From NCBI RefSeq assembly GCF_009906855.1, contig NZ_CP047650.1, forward strand, positions 5,208,001 through 5,272,000: DNA of 64,000 nucleotides. The letters are read 5' to 3'. The notes under the pieces are model-generated. The model did no database searches. It was not told where the DNA came from and worked only from the letters and a program-made list of their open reading frames with translations. The position numbers and the translations under genes are program-made. Shown piece after piece: positions 53,324 to 63,259 of the stretch; positions within the stretch are counted from its first letter, which is position 1, and every line of letters starts with the position of its first letter. The stretch is from Xylophilus rhododendri. GTDB lineage: Bacteria; Pseudomonadota; Gammaproteobacteria; Burkholderiales; Burkholderiaceae_C.

Positions 53324-54970
53324 ATGACCGACACCCCCACCGCCCCCGCGCCCGCGCCGCAGACCTTCACGCCCGCCGAGCGGCGCATCACCATGGCCGC
53401 GCTGATGATCGTCTTCATGCTCTCGGCGCTGGACCAGACCATCGTGGCCACCGCCATGCCGCGCATCGTCAGCCAGCTCTCGGGCCTGGACCTGTATGCC
53501 TGGGTGACCACCGCCTATCTGCTGGCCTCCACGGTGATGGTGCCGATCTACGGCAAGCTCTCCGACATCTACGGGCGCAAACCCATCCTGGTGGGCGGCA
53601 TCCTGATCTTCCTGGCCGGCTCGGCCCTGTGCGGGCTGGCCGGCGAGTTCGGCGCGCTGCCGCTGCTGGGCGGCGGCATGGTGCAGCTGATCGTGTTCCG
53701 GGCCCTCCAGGGCCTGGGCGGCGCGGCCCTGATCACCAGCGCCTTCGCCCTCATCGCCGACCTCTATCCGCCGCGCGAGCGGGCCAAGCTGGGCGGGCTG
53801 TTCGGCTCGGTGTTCGGGCTGGCCAGCGTGGTCGGGCCGGTGCTGGGCGGCTTCTTCACCGACATGGGCAGCGTGCAGCTGCTGGGCCACGAGGTGGCGG
53901 GCTGGCGCTGGGTGTTCTACATCAACCTGCCGCTGGGGGCGCTGGCGCTGTTCATGATCCTGGTGAAGACACCGCCGCTGACGCACCGCATCGGCGGACG
54001 CATCGACTTCGCCGGTGCCGCCTTGCTGCTGACCACCTTCATCCCGCTGCTGCTGGCGCTGAGCTGGGGCGGCACGCGGGGCTGGGCTTCGGCGCCGGTG
54101 CTGGGGCTGTTCGGGCTGGCGCTGGCCGGTTTCGTGGCCCTGCTGGTGGTGGAGTCGCGGGTGGACAACCCCATCGTGGCGCTCTCGCTGTTCCGCAACC
54201 GGGTCTTCGCCACGGCCAGCCTCGCCTCCTGCCTGATCTTCATGGCCTTCATGGGCCTGGCCTCCTTCCTGCCGCTGCTGATCCAGCTCGGCCAGGGCAT
54301 GCCGGCGACGACCAGCGGCCTGGTCATGCTGCCGCTGACCTTGGGCCTGATCGCCGCGGCCTCGCTCAGCGGACTGTTCGTGGGGCGGGTGGGCCGCTAC
54401 AAGGCGGTGATGGTGGGCGGCGCGGCGCTGACCACGGTGGGCGCCTTCCTGCTGTCGCGCCTGCCGGTCGATGCCGGCATCTGGGGCCTGGTGTGGCGGG
54501 TGGCGCTGCTGGGCATCGGCCTGGGGCCGGCGCAGAGCGTGTTCAACATCGCCATGCAGAACGCGGTGGAGCGGCGCTACCTGGGGGTGGTGACCAGTGC
54601 CGGGCAGTTCTTCCGGCAGGTGGGCTCGACCATCGGCGTGGCGATCTTCGGCGCGGTGCTGACGCACCAGCTGGCGGTCGGCAGCGTGGCGCCCACCGAG
54701 CCAGCACAGCCGGGCGCGGTGGTGCACACCTTGACCCTGGCCGAACTGGAGCGCATGGCCCTGGCCAGCCATGTGCCGGGCGGCACTTCGGCAGCACCGG
54801 CGGTGGATGCCGCCGTGCGCACCACCGTCACCACCGCCGTCAAGGGTGTGATCGGCGCCGGCACCCTGGTCTGCCTGCTGGCCTTGCTGGCCACGCTCTT
54901 CGTGCCGGAGATCCCGCTGCGCTCGCAGGCCGAGCGCACACGCAAGCCGGAGCCCGAGCCCGTGGCTTAA
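53324..54970 (+). CDS. MFS multidrug efflux transporter (DHA2/14-TM type)
   Basis: 548-aa drug:H+ antiporter of the 14-helix EmrB/QacA group. Motif D1 LDQTIVATAMPRIV, motif A GKLSDIYGRKP, and motif C GLASVVGPVLGG are present, with VGSTIGVAIFGAVLT near the C-terminus. No linked membrane-fusion gene. ATG 53324 avoids a short out-of-frame ATG at 53316. Its stop overlaps the MlrC stop by 3 bp. Confidence 0.93.
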   Translation: MTDTPTAPAPAPQTFTPAERRITMAALMIVFMLSALDQTIVATAMPRIVSQLSGLDLYAWVTTAYLLASTVMVPIYGKLSDIYGRKPILVGGILIFLAGSALCGLAGEFGALPLLGGGMVQLIVFRALQGLGGAALITSAFALIADLYPPRERAKLGGLFGSVFGLASVVGPVLGGFFTDMGSVQLLGHEVAGWRWVFYINLPLGALALFMILVKTPPLTHRIGGRIDFAGAALLLTTFIPLLLALSWGGTRGWASAPVLGLFGLALAGFVALLVVESRVDNPIVALSLFRNRVFATASLASCLIFMAFMGLASFLPLLIQLGQGMPATTSGLVMLPLTLGLIAAASLSGLFVGRVGRYKAVMVGGAALTTVGAFLLSRLPVDAGIWGLVWRVALLGIGLGPAQSVFNIAMQNAVERRYLGVVTSAGQFFRQVGSTIGVAIFGAVLTHQLAVGSVAPTEPAQPGAVVHTLTLAELERMALASHVPGGTSAAPAVDAAVRTTVTTAVKGVIGAGTLVCLLALLATLFVPEIPLRSQAERTRKPEPEPVA

Positions 54971-56442
54971 GCGGCAGCGAGGTCCAGCGGAAACACCGGG
55001 TGCCGGACCTTGGAGAAGGGGAACAGGCTGTAGTCGGAACTGGTCACGCCCGGGCTGTCGCATTCCACCAGCCCGGCCGAGATCGGTCCGAACACCGGCC
55101 GGCAGTACATGCGGGACTTCAACAGCAGGAAACGTTCGGTGCGCGGGTCCAGTCCGGTGCAGGTGAAGACACCCAGGTCCCAGGGCTCCTGCGTGCGTTC
55201 GGTCACCACGATGCGGGCGGCGCCGATGTCGAAGAGCACGGTGCGCCCCATGCTGCTGCGCTGGCCGGTGTAGGTGGGGCCGCTGATGATGTAGTCGCCG
55301 TCGCAGATGCTGCGCACGGTGCCGGTCAGCACCACCGGTGTCTTCGACAGGCCGATGCCGGCCAGCGAGACCTTGTTGCCCAGCGCCACCGTCACTTTCG
55401 CACCTTCACCCGCCGCGATCAGCTGGGCCACCGCCTCGGGATCGCACAGCGGGCCGACGCCGATGCCGTCCAGGCCCTGGGCCAGTGCTTCCTGCAGCAC
55501 GTCCATGGTGTCGCAGCTGCCGCCGGACATGCAGTTGTCCCCATGGTCCAGCAGCAGCACCGGCCGGCTCTGGCCCTCGGCCATTTTGCGGGCGCGCGCC
55601 ACCGAATCGGCCAGCGCTTCGCTGCGGTAGATGAACTGCTCACGTTCGGCCCAGATCTGCCCGGCGATGCGGTCGGCCGTGGCCTGGGCCTTTTCGGCGG
55701 AATCGTCCACGACGATGACACTCATGCAGGGCGCCTCGATATCGGCCAGCGAGAAGCCGGCGAAGATCGACGCGGCCAGCGTTCCGCTCGCCTCGGCCGC
55801 GCGCGCGGCGTCGATGGCCCGCTGCATGGCGCCGGTGAAGGAGGCGCTGCGCAGGGTGTGGGCCATCAGCGGCAGGGCATGCCAGCGGGTGACCGGCTCG
55901 CGGCGGCCGGCGAGCTTCTCGAACATCAGTCGGCCGGCATGTTCGCCGGTCTCGTACATGTCGATGTGGGGATAGGTCTTGAAGCCGACGATCACGTCGG
56001 CGTTGTCCACCATGGCCGGCGTCACGTTGGCGTGCAGGTCCAGCGCCACGGCGATCGGCACGCCGGGCAGGGCCTGGCGCAGGCGGCGCAGCAGATCGCC
56101 TTCGCCGTCGGGGCTGTTCTGCGCCACCATGGCGCCGTGCAGGTCGAGCAGCAGGGCGTCGCAGCCCGGCGCGGCATCGACGATGCATTGGGTGAGCAAG
56201 TCATAGGCGGCTGCATCCACCGGCCCGCTGGGATTGGCCGAGGCCGAGACCGGGGTGACGATTTCGGCACCCGCCGCTTCCGCCAGGTCGATGAAGGCCG
56301 ACATGGCGGTGCGCATGCCCTTGTTGTCACGATAAGCCTGCTCGCCGAAGGTCGGGCCGTCGGGCCCGAAGGCCGACAGCGGCGTGGGCACCGGCGAGAA
56401 GGTATTGGTCTCGTGGTTGAGGCGGGCGATCAGGACTTTCAC
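54967..56442 (-). CDS. M81 family (MlrC-like) metallopeptidase
   Basis: 491-aa zinc peptidase of the microcystin LR degradation protein family. Likely ligands lie in LLDLHGAMV and ALDLHANV; DHGDNCMSGG is a further conserved block. The N-terminus VKVLIARLNHETNTFSP is typical, and the GTG at 56442 overlaps the upstream hydrolase stop (GTGA). Most family members outside microcystin degraders have unknown substrates; being last in an ABC importer operon suggests it acts on the imported compound or its product. Confidence 0.92.
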   Translation of the reverse strand: MKVLIARLNHETNTFSPVPTPLSAFGPDGPTFGEQAYRDNKGMRTAMSAFIDLAEAAGAEIVTPVSASANPSGPVDAAAYDLLTQCIVDAAPGCDALLLDLHGAMVAQNSPDGEGDLLRRLRQALPGVPIAVALDLHANVTPAMVDNADVIVGFKTYPHIDMYETGEHAGRLMFEKLAGRREPVTRWHALPLMAHTLRSASFTGAMQRAIDAARAAEASGTLAASIFAGFSLADIEAPCMSVIVVDDSAEKAQATADRIAGQIWAEREQFIYRSEALADSVARARKMAEGQSRPVLLLDHGDNCMSGGSCDTMDVLQEALAQGLDGIGVGPLCDPEAVAQLIAAGEGAKVTVALGNKVSLAGIGLSKTPVVLTGTVRSICDGDYIISGPTYTGQRSSMGRTVLFDIGAARIVVTERTQEPWDLGVFTCTGLDPRTERFLLLKSRMYCRPVFGPISAGLVECDSPGVTSSDYSLFPFSKVRHPVFPLDLAAA

Positions 56443-57710
56443 CGGGCACCTCCGGCGCTGGCCACCATGGCCTGCAGCAGCACGTTGCAGCCGGCTTCGA
56501 GGTGCGCGGGCTCGGCATCCTCGATCTCGTTGTGGCTGATGCCGTCCAGGCAGGGCACGAAGATCATGGCGGTGGGGCAGACACGGGCCAGGTAGACGGC
56601 GTCGTGGCCGGCGCCGCTGACGATGTCCATCCAGCCCAGGCCCTGGGCCTGCGCGGCATCGCGCACGGCGGCCACCAGTTCGGGCGCGAAGGGCTGCGGC
56701 GGGAAATACACCACCTGTTCGACCGAAGCCTCCACCTTGCGGGCGGCGGCGGAGCGCTGCACCGCGGCCTTCAGTTCGGCGTCCATGGCCGAGAGCACCG
56801 CGTCGTCGGCCGCGCGGAAATCCACGCTCATACGCACCCGGCCGGGGATGACGTTGCGCGAGTTGGGATAGGAGTCGATGAAGCCCACCGTGCCGCGGGC
56901 ATGCGGCGCATGGTCGAGGGCGATGCGGTTGACTTCCAGCACGATCTCCGAGGCGGCCAGCAGCGCGTCGCGGCGCAGCTCCATCGGCGTGGGGCCGGCA
57001 TGGGCTTCCATGCCCTGCAGCACCAGGTCGTACCAGCGCTGGCCGAGGGCGCCCTCGACCACGCCGATCACCTGCCGGTTGGCTTCCAGCACCGGGCCCT
57101 GTTCGATATGCGCCTCGAAATACGCGCCCACCGGCGAGACGTCGGCCGATGCCAGCGCGGGGCCCGCATAGCCGATGGCCTGCAGCGCCTCGGCCACGCT
57201 GGTGCCCGACTGGTCGCGCTGGGCCAGGGCATGTTCCAGGGTGAAGGCGCCGGTGAAGACACCCGAGCCCATCATCACCGGCACGAAACGCGAGCCTTCC
57301 TCGTTGGTCCAGACGGCGATCTCCAGCGGCGCCTGGGTGACCAGGCCCGCATCGTTGAGCGAGCGGATCACCTCCAGCCCGGCCAGCACGCCGTAGTTGC
57401 CGTCGAACTTGCCGCCGGTGGGCTGGGTGTCGATATGGCTGCCGGTGGTGATCGGCGGCAGGCTGTCGTCGCGGCCGGCGCGGCGGGCGAAGATGTTGCC
57501 GATGGCGTCGATGCGGATGCTGCAGCCGGCCTCTTTGGCCCAGCGCACGAAGAGGTCGCGGCCCTGGCCGTCGAGTTCGGTCAGCGCCAGGCGGCAGACG
57601 CCGCCTTTTTCGGTGGCGCCGATGCGGGCCAGCTGCATCAGCGAATCCCAGAGGCGAGCGCCGTCGATGCGCAGCGCGGTGGCGGGGAGGGCGGTGGTGG
57701 AGGTGGTCAT
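56439..57710 (-). CDS. M20 family amidohydrolase (N-carbamoyl-L-amino acid hydrolase type)
   Basis: 423-aa dinuclear-zinc hydrolase of the allantoate amidohydrolase/HyuC/beta-ureidopropionase group. Metal ligands: His in TGSHIDTQPTGG, Asp in GKFDGNYG, Glu pair in WTNEEGSRF, His in EAHIEQGP, and His in ISHNEIED. ATG 57710 follows GGAG; a longer start at 57740 would reach into livF. It is coupled to the MlrC gene and follows livF by 26 bp, in one operon with an importer. Confidence 0.92.
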   Translation of the reverse strand: MTTSTTALPATALRIDGARLWDSLMQLARIGATEKGGVCRLALTELDGQGRDLFVRWAKEAGCSIRIDAIGNIFARRAGRDDSLPPITTGSHIDTQPTGGKFDGNYGVLAGLEVIRSLNDAGLVTQAPLEIAVWTNEEGSRFVPVMMGSGVFTGAFTLEHALAQRDQSGTSVAEALQAIGYAGPALASADVSPVGAYFEAHIEQGPVLEANRQVIGVVEGALGQRWYDLVLQGMEAHAGPTPMELRRDALLAASEIVLEVNRIALDHAPHARGTVGFIDSYPNSRNVIPGRVRMSVDFRAADDAVLSAMDAELKAAVQRSAAARKVEASVEQVVYFPPQPFAPELVAAVRDAAQAQGLGWMDIVSGAGHDAVYLARVCPTAMIFVPCLDGISHNEIEDAEPAHLEAGCNVLLQAMVASAGGAR

Positions 57711-57736
57711 GGGGGACTCCTGCGAATGGGGGGTGG

Positions 57737-58443
<707 letters not shown>

Positions 58444-58447
<4 letters not shown>

Positions 58448-59214
58448 GCCTGGCCTCCGGTGATCATGTTGCCGAGGTAGGCGCTGCGCACCCGCGCGTC
58501 GGAGCGGATCTCGCCCGGCAGGCCCTCGGCCAGCACCCGGCCAAGCTGCATCACGGTGACGGTGTCGGAGATGTCCATCACGATGTTCATGTTGTGCTCG
58601 ATCAGCACCACGGTGTGCTGGTCGCGCAGGCTGGCGATCAGGCGTTTCATGTCGTCCAGGTCGTCGATGCCCATGCCGGAGGTCGGCTCGTCCAGGAAGA
58701 TCGCTTGCGGCTTCGCTGCAAGCGCCATGCCGACTTCCAGCCGGCGCTGCTGGCCGTGCGAGAGTTCGCTGGCCGCCGTGCCCGCCAGGCGCTCCAGGCC
58801 GACGCGCTGCAGCACCTCGGCCACGGTGTCGCCGGCGGACAGGTCGCCGACCGGTGCTCGCCAGCAGTTCATCGCCCGGCCCGGCGCGATGCCTTGCGCC
58901 GCTACCCGCAGGTTCTCGCGCACCGACAGGCTGCCGAACAGGCTGGTCACCTGGAAGGAGCGCGCCATGCCGCGCTGCACCCGGCGGTGGGCGGGCAGGG
59001 CGGTGACGTCCTGGCCGTCGAACAGGATCTGGCCGCCGGTGGTGCTGCCGGTGCCGGTCAGCATGGCGAAGAGGGTGGTCTTGCCGGCGCCGTTGGGGCC
59101 GATCACCGAATGCACCGTGTTGCGGCGGATCTTCAGGTCCACGCCGCCCAGGGCGGCGAACTTGCCGTAGTGCTTGGTCACGCCCACGGCTTCGATCAGG
59201 ATGTCCTGGCTCAT
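58444..59214 (-). CDS. livG: ABC transporter ATP-binding protein, LivG type
   Basis: 256-aa ATPase. Walker A GPNGAGKTT, signature LSHGQQ, Walker B AIFLDEPTSGM. The start overlaps the livM stop and the stop overlaps the livF start, each by 4 bp. Confidence 0.94.
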
Positions 59215-60173
59215 GCTTGTTCTCCCCGGACCGCCGGCTGCGCTGGCTTGCGCTGGAAGACGCGGCGCCAGGCCGCCTCGCACAGGCCCCACAGGCCGCG
59301 CTGCATGCCCACACTCACGCCGATCAGCAAGAGGCCCAGCAGCAGCAGCCAGCGCGGCCACAGGGTGGAGAGCCAGTCGGCCAGCAGCACATAGAAGACG
59401 GAGCCGAGCACCGAGGCGAAGAGGTTGCCGGTGCCGCCGATGACGGTGATCAGCAGGATCATCTCGCTCGTGTGGTACTCGGCGTTCGACAGCGGCGCGA
59501 TGCCGGTCATCATCGAATGCAGGCCGCCGGCGAGACCGGTGACGGAGCCGGAGATGACGAAGGCCAGCAGCTTGAAGCGCTTCAGGTCATAGCCGGCGGC
59601 GGCGGCGCGGTCTTCGTTGTCGCGGATGGCCAGCAGGGTGCGGCCGAAGATCGAATCGGTCACCCGCAGCAGCAGGCCGAAGGTCAGCAGAAAGAGGAGG
59701 GCGACGAAGGCGTAGTAGCGCCAGGGGGTGTCCATGAAGCCGGGGCGGGGCACGTCGAGCAGGCCGTTGTCGCCGCCGGTCAGGTCCGAAGCCGTGTAGG
59801 CGGCGAAATAGAACATCTGCGCGAAGGCCAGCGTGAGCATCACGAAGTAGGTGCCGCGCTGGCGGATCGCCACCCAGCCCACCAGCGCCGCGCCGAGCGC
59901 GCCCATGGCCACGGCCGCCAGCAGGGCCAGCGGCATCGGCAGGTGCAGGCGGGTCAGCAGGATGGCGATGGTGTAGCTGCCGAGGCCGAAGAAGATGCCC
60001 TGGCCGAAGGACAGCAGCCCCGTGTAGCCCAGCAGCAGGTTGCAGGCCAGCGCCGCCATGGCGTAGATCAAAACCTCGCTGGCCAGCGTGCCCGATCGCA
60101 GCACCAGCGGCAGGCCCAGGGCCACCAGCAGGGCCAGCAGGAAGGTGAATTTCTTGGGCATGGCGCGGCTCAT
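59211..60173 (-). CDS. livM: ABC transporter permease, LivM type
   Basis: 320-aa permease with about nine helices; the LivM blocks LLGYTGLLSFGQGIFFGLGSY and RDNEDRAAAAGYD (EAA-like) are clear, followed by GGTGNLFASVLG. Start ATG 60173 overlaps the livH stop. Confidence 0.94.
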   Translation of the reverse strand: MSRAMPKKFTFLLALLVALGLPLVLRSGTLASEVLIYAMAALACNLLLGYTGLLSFGQGIFFGLGSYTIAILLTRLHLPMPLALLAAVAMGALGAALVGWVAIRQRGTYFVMLTLAFAQMFYFAAYTASDLTGGDNGLLDVPRPGFMDTPWRYYAFVALLFLLTFGLLLRVTDSIFGRTLLAIRDNEDRAAAAGYDLKRFKLLAFVISGSVTGLAGGLHSMMTGIAPLSNAEYHTSEMILLITVIGGTGNLFASVLGSVFYVLLADWLSTLWPRWLLLLGLLLIGVSVGMQRGLWGLCEAAWRRVFQRKPAQPAVRGEQA

Positions 60174-61030
60174 CCTCTGCGGCCCAGCAGGCCATGCGGT
60201 CGCAGCAGCAGCACGGCCGCCATCGCGATATAGATCATCAGGCTGGCGCCGGGCGCCCAGATGGTGCTCATCAGGCTCTGCACGATGCCGATCAGCAGGC
60301 CGCCGACAAGCGCCCCGCCGAAGCTGCCCAGCCCGCCGATCACCACCACCACGAAGGCGACGCTCAAGGCCTCCACGCCCATGAAGGGCTCGGCCCCGCG
60401 GATGGGCGCCGCCAGCACGCCGGCCAGGGCGGCGGTGGCCGCGCCCAGCGCGAACACCAGGCTGAACACACGGAAGACGTTGATGCCCAGCAGCGAGACC
60501 ATCTCGGTCGATTCGCTGCCCGCCCGCACCGCGCTGCCCAGACGCGTGCCCTCCAGCACCCACCACAGCAGCACCGCCAGCACGGCGGTGAAGCCGATCA
60601 CGAACAGCCGGTACTTGGGATAGATGAAGCTGCCCCACATCACCACGCCCTGCAGCAGCTCCGGCGGCTGCACGTTGTTGCCGAGCGGGCCCCAGAACAC
60701 GATCACCAGCTCCTGCACCACCAGGGCCAGGCCCACGGTGACCAGGATGTGGAACTCGTGCGGCTTGGCGTAGACCCGCCGCAGCAGCAGCTTCTCGGCC
60801 AGCCAGCCGAGCAGGCCGACGAAGAGCGGCACCAGCACCAGCGCCGCCCAGAAATTGAGGCCCCACTGAAGCGCCTGGAAGCAGAGATAGGCGCCCAGCA
60901 GATAGAAGGCCCCGTGCGCGAAGTTCACGAACCGCAACAGCCCGAAGACGATGGACAGGCCCACGGCCAGCAGGAAGTACAGCATCCCGATGCCGACGCC
61001 GTTGATGGTCTGGAGGAGATAGACGGTCAT
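60170..61030 (-). CDS. livH: ABC transporter permease, LivH type
   Basis: 286-aa permease with about eight helices. LivH hallmarks: INGVGIGMLYFLLAVGLSIVFG and VNFAHGAFYLLGAY at the N-terminus, GGLGSFGGALVGGLLIG near the C-terminus. It follows the binding-protein gene by 31 bp. Confidence 0.94.
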   Translation of the reverse strand: MTVYLLQTINGVGIGMLYFLLAVGLSIVFGLLRFVNFAHGAFYLLGAYLCFQALQWGLNFWAALVLVPLFVGLLGWLAEKLLLRRVYAKPHEFHILVTVGLALVVQELVIVFWGPLGNNVQPPELLQGVVMWGSFIYPKYRLFVIGFTAVLAVLLWWVLEGTRLGSAVRAGSESTEMVSLLGINVFRVFSLVFALGAATAALAGVLAAPIRGAEPFMGVEALSVAFVVVVIGGLGSFGGALVGGLLIGIVQSLMSTIWAPGASLMIYIAMAAVLLLRPHGLLGRRG

Positions 61031-61061
61031 GGATTTCGCGGACGCGGCAAGAGGGAGTCGG

Positions 61062-62267
61062 TCAGGCCAGCTTGCAGCCCGTCTTGTCGACTGGCAGGAA
61101 GGACTTGCCGGAGCTGACGACGTCCACGTAATCGGCGGCGTCCTTCATCTTCGACTTGGCCTTGCCCTTGAGCAGGTAGTAGTCCTTGATCACCTGGTGG
61201 TCGTCCTTGCGGATCTCCTCCATGCCGGTCAGGCCCTCGTACTTCATGCCTTCGAGGGCGGCGATGACCGCCTTCTGGTCCACCGTGCCGGCCTTGATGA
61301 TCCCGTCGATCAGGATCTTGGTGCAGACGTAGGAGCCGGCCAGGCTGTAGTTGGGCACGATCTTGAGTTTGTCGGCCGTGCGCTTGACCAGGTCCTGGTT
61401 GAGCGGCGCGCTGGCCGTGTGCCAGTACTGCGCACCGAAGTAGACGCCGTCGCACAGGTCCGCGCCCAGCGCGTCGAACTGCTCCAGGCCCGAGGCCCAG
61501 GCCATCAGGATGGTCATGTTCTTGTTCATGCCGAAGCTGATCGCCTGGCGCAGGGTGTCCGACGACTGCGCACCGAAGTTGAGCAGCAGCAGCACATCGG
61601 GCTTGGCGGCGGCGGCGTTGGTGAGGTAGCCGCTGAACTCCTTTTCGTTGAGCGAGTGGTAGCTGTTGCCCACGTGCTCGATGCCCTTCTCCTGGAAGAT
61701 GGACTTGGCCGCGCTCAGCAGGCCTTCGCCGAAGACGTACTGCGGCGTGATGGTGTACCAGCGCCTGGCCTTGGGCATGGCGGCCACCAGCGGGCGCACC
61801 GTCTGCTCGATCGCACCGAAGGTGGGCACGGACCAGCGGAAGGTGGCGCTGTTGCAGTCCTTGCCGGTGATCTCGTCGGCACCGGCGGTGGTGATGAACA
61901 GGCCGCCGGCCTTCTCGGCTTCCTTGCCCATGGCCAGGGCTTCGGAGGACAGGATGCCGCCGGCGAAGAATTTGGTGTTCTGCTGCTGGGCGGCTTCCTG
62001 CAGCTTGCGCACGGCGGTGGCGGGCTTGCCTTCGGTGTCCTGCACCGTATAGGCCAGGGGGCGCTTCAGCGCACTCCCGTATTGCTCTATGGCCAGCTTC
62101 ATGCCCAGGTCCGCAAACTTGCCGTTGGCGGCGAACGCGCCGGACATGGGCACCGGGCAGCCGAAACGGATCGCGTCCGTGGCCTGGGCGATGGCCGAAC
62201 GGCCGCCCAGCAGGAAGGCGGGGGCGGCGGATGCGGCGGCGATCTGGAGAAGGTTTCTGCGTTGCAT
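61062..62267 (-). CDS. ABC transporter substrate-binding protein, LivK type
   Basis: 401-aa periplasmic receptor of the LivK/AmiC family. The signal peptide has an RR pair (MQRRNLLQIAAASAAPAFLL, cleavage near AIAQ, residue 28). The mature part opens FGCPVPMSGAFAANGKFADLG as in type I periplasmic receptors. First gene of the livK-H-M-G-F-hydrolase-MlrC operon; the hydrolases suggest a ureido, amide or short-peptide ligand rather than leucine. Confidence 0.93.
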   Translation of the reverse strand: MQRRNLLQIAAASAAPAFLLGGRSAIAQATDAIRFGCPVPMSGAFAANGKFADLGMKLAIEQYGSALKRPLAYTVQDTEGKPATAVRKLQEAAQQQNTKFFAGGILSSEALAMGKEAEKAGGLFITTAGADEITGKDCNSATFRWSVPTFGAIEQTVRPLVAAMPKARRWYTITPQYVFGEGLLSAAKSIFQEKGIEHVGNSYHSLNEKEFSGYLTNAAAAKPDVLLLLNFGAQSSDTLRQAISFGMNKNMTILMAWASGLEQFDALGADLCDGVYFGAQYWHTASAPLNQDLVKRTADKLKIVPNYSLAGSYVCTKILIDGIIKAGTVDQKAVIAALEGMKYEGLTGMEEIRKDDHQVIKDYYLLKGKAKSKMKDAADYVDVVSSGKSFLPVDKTGCKLA

Positions 62268-62482
62268 GGTGGCTCCGGTCGTGGGGCGGTTGGGGTGGGG
62301 GGCAGGTCCTAAGTCGCCGGCAATCTAACCGGATAAATAGGATTAATATGCTGGTAAAAACCCGCTAGCAAATGCTGTGCCATGGCCGTGCCCAAAACCC
62401 CTTCGAAGCTCGTCCCGAGCCCGTTTAAGATCGTTCGGAGATGCGCATCCCGCGCAGCGCCCGCAGGGCATGGAGCGTCGGC
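62268..62482. promoter_or_regulatory. divergent control region of the ABC/hydrolase operon and GntR gene
   Basis: 215 bp without a gene. An AT-rich patch at about 62325-62365 (GGATAAATAGGATTAATATG) probably carries the divergent promoters. Only weak dyads were seen, so no operator is claimed. Confidence 0.4.
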
Positions 62483-63247
62483 ATGACAGTGGGGCAAAAC
62501 CGCCCGAAACGACAGAAGCTATCGGACCTCATCGTCGAGGACGTCAAGCGCTGGATCGTGGCCGAACGCAAGCAGCCGGGCGACCGCCTGCCCAACGAGA
62601 AGGAGCTGATCGAACTCTTCGGCTACTCCAAGAGCACCGTGCGCGAGGCGCTCAAGGCGCTGGAGGTGCGGGGGCTGATTTCGATCCGCACAGGCCCCGG
62701 CGGCGGCGCCTTCCTGCAGCAGGTGTCGGTGGAGCATGCGAGCGAGCCGCTGCGCAACTTCCTGCATTTCCATCACCTGGACGGCCACCACATCTACCAG
62801 TTGAGGAAGGCGCTGGAGCCCGAACTCGCCGCGAGTGTGGTCGGCCGGCTGACCGAGGAGCAGTTCGAGCGGCTGCAAGCCAATGTGCACGTGTGCAAGG
62901 TGGAGCCGCAGTCCGAGGACGAGCTGCGTGCCCAGCGCGAGGCCGAGCTCGCCTTCCACACCATCCTGGCCGAGAGCTGCCCCAACCCGGTGCTGTCCTT
63001 CATGTGCCGTTTCCTCAACGACCTGCTGCGCGACCTGGTGGTCTACAAACGCGCCATGGAGCACCACCATTTCGGCCAGGCCAACGTGGACTACCACACG
63101 CTGCTGCTCAAGGCCTATCGCCAGGAAGACGCGGTGGAGGTGCGGCGCCTGATGGCCGAGCACATGGTCGATGCCGAGAACCACATGCACGAGATGGAGG
63201 CGCACATCGGCGCCAAGCATCTGCTGCTGCCCAGCGGGCAGCGCTGA
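62483..63247 (+). CDS. GntR family regulator (FadR subfamily, FCD domain)
   Basis: 254-aa regulator: winged helix at about 15-80 (KELIELFGYSKSTVREALKALEVRGLI) and an all-helical FCD ligand domain (about 95-235) with the metal-site residues spread over AFHTILAES, YHTLL and EHMVDAENH. ATG 62483 is preferred to 62441 because GGAG lies seven bases before it. It is divergent from the importer/hydrolase operon, which it most likely represses until the substrate is present. Confidence 0.92.
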   Translation: MTVGQNRPKRQKLSDLIVEDVKRWIVAERKQPGDRLPNEKELIELFGYSKSTVREALKALEVRGLISIRTGPGGGAFLQQVSVEHASEPLRNFLHFHHLDGHHIYQLRKALEPELAASVVGRLTEEQFERLQANVHVCKVEPQSEDELRAQREAELAFHTILAESCPNPVLSFMCRFLNDLLRDLVVYKRAMEHHHFGQANVDYHTLLLKAYRQEDAVEVRRLMAEHMVDAENHMHEMEAHIGAKHLLLPSGQR

Positions 63248-63259
63248 GGGCCGCTCGCG

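Noticed and set aside
62345..62375. TGGTAAAAACC as a GntR/FadR operator
   Set aside because: Arms are only three to four bases and the centre does not match the FadR-type TGGTNNNACCA spacing.
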